DNA from: Spirosoma endbachense | Lineage (GTDB): Bacteria; Bacteroidota; Bacteroidia; Cytophagales; Spirosomataceae | Direction: 5' to 3' | NCBI RefSeq assembly: GCF_010233585.1 | Contig: NZ_CP045997.1 | Location: 4,555,332 to 4,619,331, forward strand | Length of the DNA: 64,000 nucleotides | In this document: in pieces, positions 46,363 to 55,638 of the stretch | How positions within the stretch are numbered: position 1 is the first letter of the stretch | Layout of the letters: every line of letters begins with the position of its first letter | The notes under the pieces: generated by a model | The model's database searches: none | Seen by the model: only the letters and a program-made list of their open reading frames with translations | What the model was told of the DNA's origin: nothing | Made by a program: the position numbers and the translations under genes

Positions 46363-48030
46363 TTAGTAACCAGGATTCTGGGTGAGCGCTTTATTTGTCA
46401 CCGTTTCGATATATGGAATCGGCCACAGATAATCCCGCTCAGGTTTAAAGATCCGGACTTCGACTACCCGCATATCGGCTTTGTTGGGAACACTACTGTA
46501 ATCAGGCGTTCCGTTTGCGTCGATACTGGGGGCCGTAGCCAGCAGTCCTTTTGGAATTCGGCCCAGAAAATTGCCCACCAGCAGTTTGTCGGCCAGTTTC
46601 CAGCGACGAATGTCCATCAATCGAAAGCCTTCATTTGTCAATTCATACTTACGTTCCTTGCGAATAACCGAGCGCAGTTCTGCCTGGGTTTTACCCGTTT
46701 TGATGGCAGGCATAGTGACCGTTGGGCGTTGACGAACCGCGTTGATGGCATCGTATACCGACTGATCGATCTGGTTGGCTTCGATCTTCGCTTCGGCATA
46801 GATGAGCAACACTTCGGCATACCGGATCAGCGTGACGTTCAGTTCCGAATTGCTGCGGTCATCTTTGTCGGTCATATCGGTGTATTTGCGCCAGCAATAA
46901 CCGGTATAGGTGGCAAACGCATGAATCGCATCCTGGTTGTCGACCCTGGCACCCGTGGCGTAGTTAATCGTCTTGACGCTGTCTTTGTGGGTTTCAAACT
47001 TGAAATTGAAGTAGTTGGAACCCGGTACAGCCACCGTAAAATCCAGGCGTGGGTCGCGGTTTTTGAACGGCTCTTTCGGATTGTAGAGGGGCGATTTATC
47101 GATCGACAAGCCGTCTGTACACTCGTACGAATCGATCAGGATCTGACCCGGCACTTTATTAGAAGCGCCCTGCGCATTTCGTGACAGGAAATTCTGCGGT
47201 GTACTGTGGATAACGGTACTGGTTTTCAAATACTGCAAGGCAAAGATAATTTCATTCGAAGTCTGGCCTTTGTAAGAGAATAGTTCGCCATAGTTGGGAT
47301 GCAGCTTGTGTACGTTCAGATCCATCACATCCTTGGCCGCTTTGGCCGAAACATCCCACTTACCATTGTACAGGGCCGTCCGGGCTTTGGTCGCCAGAGC
47401 GGCCCCTTTGGTAGCCCGGCCAACATTTTTGGCATCGTAAGTAACCGGCAGATCCTTAGCCGCTTCATCCAGTTCGCTAAAAATAAACGTGACACAGTCT
47501 TCCTTGCTGGCTTTTGGAATCTGCGAATCCGATAGTCCTACTGTTTTGGTAACCAGAGGCACACCGCCGAACAATTCGATCAGGTAATGGTACATGTAGG
47601 CGCGGACAAATCGGGCTTCTGCCCGGTAACGGGCTTGCAGCGTAGCATCCATTTTGCCATCCAGCTTACCCATATTGTCCAGAATGAAATTACAGCGGCC
47701 GATAATTTTATACGAGTTGTCCCAGACGGATTTCACAAATCCGTTGTTGCTGTCGTGGCTGCCTTTTCCGAGCTGTTGCAGGGTGCTGTTGTTCCGATCC
47801 CAGCCGAGATCAGTACAATCATCGAGCAGCAGTTGGGTAGGCATTGCATCGGTGGGATGAAAGTTCATGCCTTTGTAGCAGCCATTTACGGCCAGTTCAA
47901 GTTCGCTGGCGTTGGCAAAATAAGACTGATCGGCTGGGCCTTCCAGCGGAAAACGTTCGAGGTAATCTTCGCAGGCCGTCGTGCTCAGCATCAGGCAGAC
48001 CAGCAAAAACCAGTAGTGTATCTTTTTCAT
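46363..48030 (-). CDS. SusD/RagB family lipoprotein (locus 3)
   Basis: 555 aa. Lipobox LSTTAC (Cys about 20) followed by EDYLERFPLEGP, the standard SusD opening. EARFVRAYMYHYLIELFGGVPLV (about 136-158) and ERKYELTNEGFRLMDIRRW (about 459-477) are the family marks, and LWPIPYIETVTNKALTQNPGY ends it. Partner of the SusC gene 42 nt upstream. Confidence 0.95.
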   Translation of the reverse strand: MKKIHYWFLLVCLMLSTTACEDYLERFPLEGPADQSYFANASELELAVNGCYKGMNFHPTDAMPTQLLLDDCTDLGWDRNNSTLQQLGKGSHDSNNGFVKSVWDNSYKIIGRCNFILDNMGKLDGKMDATLQARYRAEARFVRAYMYHYLIELFGGVPLVTKTVGLSDSQIPKASKEDCVTFIFSELDEAAKDLPVTYDAKNVGRATKGAALATKARTALYNGKWDVSAKAAKDVMDLNVHKLHPNYGELFSYKGQTSNEIIFALQYLKTSTVIHSTPQNFLSRNAQGASNKVPGQILIDSYECTDGLSIDKSPLYNPKEPFKNRDPRLDFTVAVPGSNYFNFKFETHKDSVKTINYATGARVDNQDAIHAFATYTGYCWRKYTDMTDKDDRSNSELNVTLIRYAEVLLIYAEAKIEANQIDQSVYDAINAVRQRPTVTMPAIKTGKTQAELRSVIRKERKYELTNEGFRLMDIRRWKLADKLLVGNFLGRIPKGLLATAPSIDANGTPDYSSVPNKADMRVVEVRIFKPERDYLWPIPYIETVTNKALTQNPGY

Positions 48031-48072
48031 TCGTTATGATGTCTTTGAAAGTAGCTATAAATCACGCTGGCC

Positions 48073-51000
48073 TTAGAAACTGGCATCGATCCCAAAACTG
48101 ACCATTTTTACCTGTGGGTAACTGCGTCCCGTTCCGACCGGCGACTCGACGTCGTAGCCGTTCCAGAATTTATCCCAGGTCAGTAGGTTTTGGCCGTTGA
48201 CGAAAAACCGTACGTTACTGATGCCCGCCCGCTGGGTCAGTGCCGTGGGGAGCGAATAACCGAGCTGAATATTTTTCAGGCGCAGATAGGCCGCATTCCG
48301 CAACCAGAAACTGGAGATCTTTTCGTTGTTCGATTCGCTGAAAGCCAGGCGGGGAAAAGTTGCATTCGGATTTTCCGGCGTCCAGTGATCCTTATGCTGC
48401 TCCTGCACCGTTCCACCGAGGAAAAACGGCATGATGCCCTGCTCGTTCAGCAGCCCGTCGGCCTGGCCAACTCCCTGGAGCACAATGTTCAGGCTAAAGC
48501 CTTTGTAGTACCCATTCAGCGTAGTCCCATATGTAAACCGGGGAATTGTGCTTCCAAGTACTACGTTGTCGTCGCCGTTGATAATCCCATCGCCGTTCTG
48601 GTCTTTGTATTTAATATCGCCGGGTTTGATCACCCCAAATTGCTGGGCATGGGAAGCGACTTCGTCGGCCGTTTGGAAAAGACCCTCCGCCTGCAAACCG
48701 TAAATGGAGCCAATTGGATACCCTTCCCGATTCACGGTCAAACCTGTCTGGTTGACGCCCCGCAGATCAACTACTTTATTTTTTACGTCCGAAAGATTAA
48801 ATCCGATATCGTAGCGAAAATCCCGGACAGCACCTTTATACGTCAAACCCAGTTCCCAGCCCTTGTTTTCGACGATACCCGCATTTTGAAACGGTGCTCC
48901 CAATCCAATAATCGTCGGTACATCCAGTCTAAGCAAAATGTCACGCGTTTGCTTGTAGTAGTAATCGGCCGTTATGGACAATCTTGAAAATAATGTTGCA
49001 TCCAGTCCGATATCTGTCATCTCGGTAGTTTCCCAGGAAATATCGGAGTTGGCCAGCGTATTCAGCGCCACTACGTTAACGATCTGCTTGCCCAGCGAAT
49101 AGGGACCAAATTGCAGTGACGACATAAACGGATAATTACCGCCTGGAATATTCTGATTGCCTAACTGTCCCCACGATCCGCGCACCTTCAATTCATTGAC
49201 AACCTTCAGCAATGGCTGCATGAACGATTCCTGCGATATGCGCCATCCCGCCGATACCGACGGAAAAAATCCGTACTTATGCCCACTGGCGAACCGGGAC
49301 GAACCGTCATAACGAGCATTGGCTTCCAGCAGGTACTTCTGCTTGTAATCATAGTTTACACGACCAAAAAGGGATTGCAGCGCCCATTCCGACGCGCCCC
49401 CCGTTGTCCGCTGAATGTCGGACGCACCCGCATTAATTACCTGATAGTCAGGCAACAAATACCCTTCCCGATAGGCCGAGTTGTTATCGTTCCGAAAATC
49501 TTCACGGGAAAAACCGACCAGTACTTTCAAGCCGTTTTCGCCGTAGGTCTTGTCAAACGTAAGGGTTCCACGCAGGGTGGTGTACAACGATTGGTTGGTC
49601 GATTCGGTCAGGGAGCTTTTGGCTGGTGCCAGGAAACTCAGTGTACCATCCGGTTTGTAGGCCTGGATAGCCTTGTTAAAGTTCTTATCGGTCGATAAAG
49701 CGAATTTCGGAGCATAGGCTACCTCCGCCGTCAGCCCTTCGATGGGCTTGTAAACCAGGGCGGCATTCACCAGCACGTAAGGGCTGTTGTTTTTCTTCGT
49801 GCCCCCATCCCTCGACATGGCAATCGGGTTATCGCCGTTCCAGCCGTCGCCCCAGGTGCCATTGGAATTGATACCGATCTGATTGGCCGGAATCCGGTTC
49901 ATCCAATGAAATACTTCTTCGGAACCCCGGCCCGGCTCGATGGTCGTAGCGGCCACAAGTTGCAGATCGGCGCGGGCACTGAATTTCTTCGAAAACTGAA
50001 TATCCGTATTATTCCGCAGGGTGAACCGCTTGAAACTGGAGTTCGCTATAATCCCTTTCTGATCCAGATAACCTACCGATGTCAGGAAACGAATCTTTTC
50101 ACTCCCACCATTGACGCTCAAAAAATGGCTTTGCTGCAAACCGGAGCCCGTCAGTACTTCCTTTTGCCAGTCGGTATCCGGATATAAATCCCGATTGGTT
50201 GACCCTTCTGTACGGTATTTCTGGATCAGGGCATCGGCATACAATGGCGAACGACCCACATTGACATAGGCTTCATTGGTCATTAGCATGTGGTCGATGG
50301 CATTTGCCATTTTGGGCAGATTAGTGGGTGTCTGCCAGCCGATGTAGTTGTTATAATTGACTGATATCCGGCTTCCTTTGGCCCGTTTTGTCGTTACCAG
50401 AATAACGCCATTGGCAGCCCGAGCACCATAAATAGAACCCGAAGCTGCATCTTTAAGAATGGAGATCGATTCAATCAGGTTCGGGTCGATGCTATTTATA
50501 GAGCCCTCGATGCCATCAATCAAAACCAGCGGGTCAGGACTACTTCCGAATTCGCCCCCAATGGTTCCAACGCCCCGAATCCGAATCGTTCCGCCATCGC
50601 CCCCTGGTCTGCCTGACCGCTGAAACACCGTAACGCCCGGCATTAACCCCTGCAGAGCGGCCGATGTCTGTCCAACGGGTCGGCGGGTTATCTCTTCACT
50701 GGAAATGGATGATACTGCACCCGTGAGGTTTACTTTTTTCTGGGTTCCGTACCCCACAACGACCACCTCCGACAGTGCTTTGGTGTCGGTTGCTAGCTTT
50801 ACACCGACGGTGGTACGCTTACCAACCAATACTTCCTGCGACAGGTAACCGACAAAACTGAACACCAGCACGGCATTCTCGTCAGGAACATTCACCTGAT
50901 AAAAGCCCTTGCTGTCGGTGTTCGTACCACGGGTCGTACCTTTCAGGATTACGCTCACGCCCGGCAAAACAGCTCCCGTTTCGTCCGTTACAGTTCCGTT

Positions 51001-51477
51001 AACGCTCAGATCGGCCACGTCTGGTTGTTGTGGCACGGGTAGCTGCGACACATGGATAACAGTTGGTTCGTCAGATAGAGCAGTCGGCTTACCGGATTCT
51101 GCCGGTTCCGTTCCCTCGTTTGAAACTGTTGATTTTTCGCGACGGGCTTCGGTGATCACGTAGGTATCTTTCCGAATTTTCCGAACCCGCAAACCCGTAT
51201 GTTTCAGGAGTTGATGCAGATTTTTCTCCAGCGAAAGGTTCAGATTCAACGCATCTGCGGAGACATTTTTGCCGACCATGATCTGGTCCTCAAAGACAAT
51301 TTCGACCCGATAATGCCGCTGCAAATCGAGTAAAACATGTTTGAGTTGCGTTTGACTGCTTCGGCCGGCGGACCGTTGCATAACCTGTGCCGACGCGAGT
51401 GTCTGGCTAAAGACGTTTATTGGATAATTGGTCAATAAAACAGCCAGAAAACTTAAGTGGTAAACGGTTTTCTTCAT
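48073..51477 (-). CDS. SusC/RagA TonB-dependent transporter with STN domain (locus 3)
   Basis: 1134 aa: signal peptide (1-24), STN domain (about 42-108, LKHVLLDLQRHYRVEIVFED), Pro/Glu-rich linker, CarboxypepD_reg-like domain (about 155-235, VNGTVTDETGAVLPGVSVIL), TonB-box-like EVVVVGYGTQKK, plug (about 250-360, LVLIDGIEGSINSID and GSIYGARAANGVILVTTKRAK) and barrel to SFGIDASF. Regulated through the FecR gene 30 nt upstream. Confidence 0.96.
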   Translation of the reverse strand: MKKTVYHLSFLAVLLTNYPINVFSQTLASAQVMQRSAGRSSQTQLKHVLLDLQRHYRVEIVFEDQIMVGKNVSADALNLNLSLEKNLHQLLKHTGLRVRKIRKDTYVITEARREKSTVSNEGTEPAESGKPTALSDEPTVIHVSQLPVPQQPDVADLSVNGTVTDETGAVLPGVSVILKGTTRGTNTDSKGFYQVNVPDENAVLVFSFVGYLSQEVLVGKRTTVGVKLATDTKALSEVVVVGYGTQKKVNLTGAVSSISSEEITRRPVGQTSAALQGLMPGVTVFQRSGRPGGDGGTIRIRGVGTIGGEFGSSPDPLVLIDGIEGSINSIDPNLIESISILKDAASGSIYGARAANGVILVTTKRAKGSRISVNYNNYIGWQTPTNLPKMANAIDHMLMTNEAYVNVGRSPLYADALIQKYRTEGSTNRDLYPDTDWQKEVLTGSGLQQSHFLSVNGGSEKIRFLTSVGYLDQKGIIANSSFKRFTLRNNTDIQFSKKFSARADLQLVAATTIEPGRGSEEVFHWMNRIPANQIGINSNGTWGDGWNGDNPIAMSRDGGTKKNNSPYVLVNAALVYKPIEGLTAEVAYAPKFALSTDKNFNKAIQAYKPDGTLSFLAPAKSSLTESTNQSLYTTLRGTLTFDKTYGENGLKVLVGFSREDFRNDNNSAYREGYLLPDYQVINAGASDIQRTTGGASEWALQSLFGRVNYDYKQKYLLEANARYDGSSRFASGHKYGFFPSVSAGWRISQESFMQPLLKVVNELKVRGSWGQLGNQNIPGGNYPFMSSLQFGPYSLGKQIVNVVALNTLANSDISWETTEMTDIGLDATLFSRLSITADYYYKQTRDILLRLDVPTIIGLGAPFQNAGIVENKGWELGLTYKGAVRDFRYDIGFNLSDVKNKVVDLRGVNQTGLTVNREGYPIGSIYGLQAEGLFQTADEVASHAQQFGVIKPGDIKYKDQNGDGIINGDDNVVLGSTIPRFTYGTTLNGYYKGFSLNIVLQGVGQADGLLNEQGIMPFFLGGTVQEQHKDHWTPENPNATFPRLAFSESNNEKISSFWLRNAAYLRLKNIQLGYSLPTALTQRAGISNVRFFVNGQNLLTWDKFWNGYDVESPVGTGRSYPQVKMVSFGIDASF

Positions 51478-51507
51478 GTGGTCTAATCGTATAAAGAGGC
51501 AGAATAA

Positions 51508-52512
51508 TTAGTTGTCTTTCAGGAGGAGGGTATTTTCGGTGGAATCGACACGGAGTCGGGAGGTCGCCGTCAGCAGTTCCAGGAGTTCACTACCGGTTCG
51601 GGCCCGGAAATTCCCGGAGATGGTTCGGTGAGCAAGCGAATCATCCGTAATTTCTACGTTAACCCCGAAGTGTTCGCCTATCAGATAGCAGACTTCCCAC
51701 AAAGAGGTATTCCGGAAAAGGAACAGATGCTCCTGTTGTGCGGTCAGGGCCTTCACCGGGGCCAGTTTTCGTAATTGAATCGTACCTTGTTGACTCAACA
51801 TGACCATTTCACCGGGCTTCATCATGACTTGCTGCTCCTTCGTTTCCGTTTTGTAATCGACCCTGATTTTTCCACGGTCCAGCACGACGTTGGTCCTTTG
51901 CTTCCGGGCATACACCGTAAATTCCGTACCCAGCACTTCGACCTGAAACTGATCGGATGTTTTGACCACAAATCGCTGATGATCTGGCTTGTGTGTTACC
52001 GAAAAACGCCCTTCACCTGTTAGCAGTACCTGCCGGACATCAGTCTGAAAACCAAAGCGGGGCACCCGAAGCGACGAATTGGGTTTCAGGTTAACATCGG
52101 TTCCATCGTCGAGCCGGATTGTTTGCTCCTGAAAAGCAGTCGTCTGATAGGTTTGGTACAGGAATCTGTTTCGCAATGGACTCAGGACCAGCCCAATGGC
52201 GATCAAAACCGTTGCGGCTACCAGATAGGGTTTCCATCCCCACAATTGGAAAGGTGAATGTCGCATCGGCAGCACGTTTTCGCCTGCTTCCGGTGCTTCA
52301 GCCTGCTCCAGACGCTGCGTTAGTTTGTCAAAGGCAGCTTCCTGATCAGGTATAAATTGCAACGAGCGCATTTCCCATTCGAGCAGCCAGCCATGGAAGG
52401 TTTCGGCATTGTCTGGATTTTTCAGCCATTCCTCAACCAGTTGTCGTTCGAGCGGGTTGGCCTGTCCAGCCAGATAGGTGAACAGGTTATGTTTCGATAA
52501 CGAATGATTCAT
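51508..52512 (-). CDS. FecR-family anti-sigma regulator (locus 3)
   Basis: 334 aa from the ATG at 52512 (MNHSLSKHNLFTYLAGQ); the open frame extends 60 codons upstream into the sigma gene but that part is unlike FecR. Order: cytoplasmic helices, one membrane helix (about 107-127, YLVAATVLIAIGLVLSPL), FecR domain (about 140-235, LDDGTDVNLKPNSSLRVP, GEGRFSVTHK, VEVLGTEFTVYA) and DUF4974 (about 265-334, LWEVCYLIGEHFGVNVEI, RTISGNFRA). Starts 53 nt after the sigma stop. Confidence 0.92.
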   Translation of the reverse strand: MNHSLSKHNLFTYLAGQANPLERQLVEEWLKNPDNAETFHGWLLEWEMRSLQFIPDQEAAFDKLTQRLEQAEAPEAGENVLPMRHSPFQLWGWKPYLVAATVLIAIGLVLSPLRNRFLYQTYQTTAFQEQTIRLDDGTDVNLKPNSSLRVPRFGFQTDVRQVLLTGEGRFSVTHKPDHQRFVVKTSDQFQVEVLGTEFTVYARKQRTNVVLDRGKIRVDYKTETKEQQVMMKPGEMVMLSQQGTIQLRKLAPVKALTAQQEHLFLFRNTSLWEVCYLIGEHFGVNVEITDDSLAHRTISGNFRARTGSELLELLTATSRLRVDSTENTLLLKDN

Positions 52513-52564
52513 ATTCGTAGAATTTGAACGAGAGACTTCGAAAGCCGTATTTCCCCTTAGTTCA

Positions 52565-53230
52565 CTAGAAAAAAAGATTGAGTAAACACAGCAGCAGGGT
52601 CCATTCTTCCCGCAATGTCTGGCGTAGGTGTTTGAGCGCCTTGGAGATGTGAACTTCAACGGTTCGGGGCGAAATCTGCAATTCAGCAGCAATCTCGTCG
52701 TACTTTTTGTTCTCGAACCGGCTCATCAGAAAGACCCGCCTGCACTGGACGGGCAACTGACTAATGGCCTCGTTAACGGCCAGAAAGAGGTTATTGAAAT
52801 GAACTTCCGAATCGGGTTGGGGCTGATTGCTCGGCAGATGGTTTTCGGTGGCCGACTCAATCGAATCTGTTTTGCCGAATTCTTTGCGCAGATGCGTATA
52901 GGCTTCGTTTCGAACCGCCGTGAACAAATAACTGATGTAGGACGAGTGTATTTTCCGGTAAGCTTCCGATCGATAGAACTGATAAAATACTTCACTCACC
53001 AGATCTTCCGCCAGTTGCCGGGAATACACAAATCGAACGGCGTGGCTGCACAAAGGCGTATAATAGTGCCTGAACAGCAACTCAAATCCTTTGCGTGGCT
53101 CCTGTTCAAAAGCTTTTCGCAGAAAAAGTTCTGAATCATATACCGTCGACATCGGCTTTTCTCCGTTTACTGAAGGCGAAGACCAGGGGTCGGGCGAGGG
53201 GTTAGTAGACAATACTGTAAAGGTAGCCAT
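52565..53230 (-). CDS. ECF RNA polymerase sigma factor (locus 3)
   Basis: 221 aa from the ATG at 53230; the longer frame begins with a TTG at 53257, and a Met 26 codons later (53152) just before DSELFLRKAFEQ is also possible. Region 2 (FRHYYTPLCSHAVRFVYSRQLAEDLVSEVFYQF) and region 4 (LPVQCRRVFLMSRFENKKYDEIAAELQIS) are clear. Closest in layout to the locus 1 sigma, including the ELFLRK.FEQ block and a hydrophobic C-terminal tail (EWTLLLCLLNLFF). Confidence 0.92.
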   Translation of the reverse strand: MATFTVLSTNPSPDPWSSPSVNGEKPMSTVYDSELFLRKAFEQEPRKGFELLFRHYYTPLCSHAVRFVYSRQLAEDLVSEVFYQFYRSEAYRKIHSSYISYLFTAVRNEAYTHLRKEFGKTDSIESATENHLPSNQPQPDSEVHFNNLFLAVNEAISQLPVQCRRVFLMSRFENKKYDEIAAELQISPRTVEVHISKALKHLRQTLREEWTLLLCLLNLFF

Positions 53231-53431
53231 TGACTCGGAATTGCTTAAACGAATCAAAGACTTAATTGTACAATTTTACCCTTACTGGTTTTCAAAAAAA
53301 AGTGATTTATTTCTCAAAAAACGTCAAATAAACGAGTTGAGGGGTGTGAACCACAATCTGTTTCTCTGGTTAGACTAACCGGTTTTGGTATAGTGAGTAG
53401 CCCCTGCTCTATTTTGATTCAAGCGTGTTTT

Positions 53432-53487
53432 ACGTGCCAACAGCAGAAGCCTGAGTCGTATGGCTCAGGCTTCTGCTGTTGGCACGT
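53432..53487. repeat. Perfect 24-bp palindromic hairpin
   Basis: Arms 53432-53455 and 53464-53487 are exact reverse complements over 24 nt with an 8-nt loop. It lies 39 nt past the DUF1223 stop and 175 nt before the locus 3 sigma start. Neither flank has a clear T-tract, so it is either a terminator with an unusually long stem or a protective or regulatory palindrome. Confidence 0.85.
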
Positions 53488-53525
53488 GTTGATTCCGAAC
53501 GCTTTTATGGAGAAACTGCAAGTTA

Positions 53526-54314
53526 CTAACCAGCATCTGGCAAAGTAGCGAGTGTTGCCCTTGTTGCACCAGTAATTTCACCCGTAGTTGCATTCTGTAT
53601 AAAGCCGATGACCTCCCAGTCCTGTTGCGTAAAGCCAGCAGGAAGCTTAATCGTGCTCTGTCCTTTTTTCTGAGGGGTTAAGGTCACCTGATGCAATCCG
53701 CGTACAATCTGAGCATGCGATAGCGTGCGCCCGCCATTTTCACCACTGCGGACTTTACTACTGGCCATTTTTTGTACAACTGCAAGCAGTAGCCGATCGG
53801 AAGTTGACCCTCCGGTTACCTGATAATTTACAGTCAATCGTTCACCATGTTGTTGAGTCTGAAGGGCAACACTGCCCAACGACGCGGCTGACAATGATCC
53901 GTTTATGGCATTACGGAGAGCGCTTTCGTCTGATCCAACATATCCGGCTTTCCCGTTCACGATAACCTGTGGCGTATAAATTTGCGGTTCGTTGAGCCAA
54001 TGGCTATACGCTACCTGCCGCCTGGAATAATCGGGACTACTAAAGCTATCTTTCCACCCAAGGCGGTCCCAATAGTCGACGTGATAAGCCAGTACGAAAA
54101 CGGGTTTGTCTCTTGACTCTTTTTGAATGTTAGCCAGCAAATCATCCGCTGCCGGGCAACTTGAACAGCCTTCGGAAGTAAACAGCTCGATCAAGGCAAA
54201 CCCTTTACCACCTACGGGTGGTTCGAATTTCGTTTTACCATTAATAAAGTCAGTTACTAGTAGAACCAGCATCAAAAGACTGGCAATGAATGTCAAAACG
54301 TTAATGGATTTCAT
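53526..54314 (-). CDS. DUF1223 thioredoxin-fold exported protein
   Basis: 262 aa from the ATG at 54314 (MKSINVLTFIASLLMLVLLV), which gives a clean signal or anchor segment; the longer frame to 54422 has no such feature at its start. DUF1223 marks: LFTSEGCSSCPAADDLL (about 45-60, a CxxC pair), AYHVDYWDRLGWKDSF, SRRQVAYSHWLNEPQIYTPQVIVNG and a C-terminal beta domain ending EVIGFIQNATTGEITGA. The thioredoxin-like fold with exposed CxxC suggests periplasmic thiol chemistry; no activity is established. It follows the hydrolase gene by 108 nt. Confidence 0.87.
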   Translation of the reverse strand: MKSINVLTFIASLLMLVLLVTDFINGKTKFEPPVGGKGFALIELFTSEGCSSCPAADDLLANIQKESRDKPVFVLAYHVDYWDRLGWKDSFSSPDYSRRQVAYSHWLNEPQIYTPQVIVNGKAGYVGSDESALRNAINGSLSAASLGSVALQTQQHGERLTVNYQVTGGSTSDRLLLAVVQKMASSKVRSGENGGRTLSHAQIVRGLHQVTLTPQKKGQSTIKLPAGFTQQDWEVIGFIQNATTGEITGATRATLATLPDAG

Positions 54315-54422
54315 GGTTTCAGTTTTTATTTTTTTACTTGGCAGTAGTCTCTTCAAAGCCTCCTGGTTAGCACCTATGGGATGACTGGACTGGTATTGTG
54401 GGAGTAATTTGAACCTCGCCAA

Positions 54423-55469
54423 TCAATAACTGTCTACGTCAAAAATTGCCTTGGCAAAGGCTTCTGGGGCTTCCTGGGGAACATTGTGGCCAATGTCCTT
54501 CAGGATTCGGTGCGAATACCTGCCGGTGAATTTCTTTTTGTAAGATGCTCCGTCGGCGGCCGCTCCATCGAAATCACTGGCAATAGTAATCGTGGGAACC
54601 GAAATGACAGGACCGGTAGAAAGTCGTCTTTCCAGATCGTCAAAGTTCGATTCGCCTTCAGCCAGACTCAGACGCCAGCGGTAATTGTGGATCACAATGG
54701 CGACGTGATCCGGGTTGTCGAAAGAAGTGGCCGTGCGCTTGAAAGTGGCTTCATCGAAGTCCCATTTCGGGGAGGCATTCTTCCAGATGAGCTTGTTAAA
54801 ATCGTTCCGATTTTCGCTGTAGCCGATTTTGCCGCGCTCTGTAGCGAAGTAATACTGGTACCACCATCCATATTCGGCATTAGGTGGCAATGGCTGCTGG
54901 TTCATTATCCGATTAACGATCAGATACCCACTCACGGAGACCAGCGCTTTGCAGCGTTCAGGCCAGAGAGCAGCCAGGATGTTGGCGGTTCGTGCTCCCC
55001 AATCGAAACCGGCGACGACTGCCTTTTCGATCCTGAGCGCATCCATCAACGCAATGGTATCCACCGCAAAGACGGATTGCTGCCCATTCCGTAACGTTTC
55101 AGTTGACAGGAAACGCGTTGTACCAAAGCCGCGCAGATAGGGCATGATTACCCGGAAACCTTTTGATACCAGTATAGGCGCTACATCGGCGAAACTATGA
55201 ATATCGTAGGGCCAGCCGTGCAGGAGAATGACAACAGGCCCATTAGCGGGCCCAACTTCTGCGTAGCCAATACTCAGTACGCCCGCATTTATCTGCCTGA
55301 TGGGGCCGAACGGTGCGTCTGAGCTTTGCTTATTCGTGGTAGACCCTATTGGTTTTACAGTTTCAGATTGTGCATTCGCAACACTAAACAAGCCGAGCTG
55401 AGTGGCGGCAAGGGTCAAGACCGAAGTACCTAAAAAGTGGCGACGGTCAACTTTGGCTTGATTTTCCAT
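54423..55469 (-). CDS. Exported alpha/beta hydrolase, epoxide-hydrolase-like
   Basis: 348 aa from the ATG at 55469 (MENQAKVDRRHFLGTSVLTLAA), which puts a twin-arginine signal RRHFLG near residue 9; the frame extends 17 codons upstream. Alpha/beta hydrolase marks: VILLHGWPYDIHSF (oxyanion HGWP motif), PYLRGFGTTRF, nucleophile elbow GFDWGARTANI with Asp rather than Ser, and the catalytic His in DIGHNVPQEAPEAF. Asp nucleophile plus HGWP fits epoxide hydrolases, or haloalkane dehalogenases less well. Tat export suggests action in the periplasm. It lies between the LytTR pair and DUF1223 gene on the same strand. Confidence 0.85.
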   Translation of the reverse strand: MENQAKVDRRHFLGTSVLTLAATQLGLFSVANAQSETVKPIGSTTNKQSSDAPFGPIRQINAGVLSIGYAEVGPANGPVVILLHGWPYDIHSFADVAPILVSKGFRVIMPYLRGFGTTRFLSTETLRNGQQSVFAVDTIALMDALRIEKAVVAGFDWGARTANILAALWPERCKALVSVSGYLIVNRIMNQQPLPPNAEYGWWYQYYFATERGKIGYSENRNDFNKLIWKNASPKWDFDEATFKRTATSFDNPDHVAIVIHNYRWRLSLAEGESNFDDLERRLSTGPVISVPTITIASDFDGAAADGASYKKKFTGRYSHRILKDIGHNVPQEAPEAFAKAIFDVDSY

Positions 55470-55638
55470 TTGACAATTGTTACTAAGTTTAATTCTGATC
55501 AAACTTATTCCATTCGTCAAATCGGAAACAGCGTTTCAGGGGCTAACCGGGCATTTTGATCGGCCAGTTGGACAGTTTTACTGCCCAGTTGCCAGTGAGT
55601 GTTTTTGTTCTGTAGTGCCCTCAATTGCTACAAAACAA

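Noticed and set aside
46351..47184. 277-codon plus-strand open frame
   Set aside because: It lies entirely opposite the locus 3 SusD gene, has no family features, and long antisense frames are expected in this codon usage.
48190..48987. 265-codon plus-strand open frame
   Set aside because: Antisense shadow of the locus 3 SusC gene, whose protein is fully conserved over this part.
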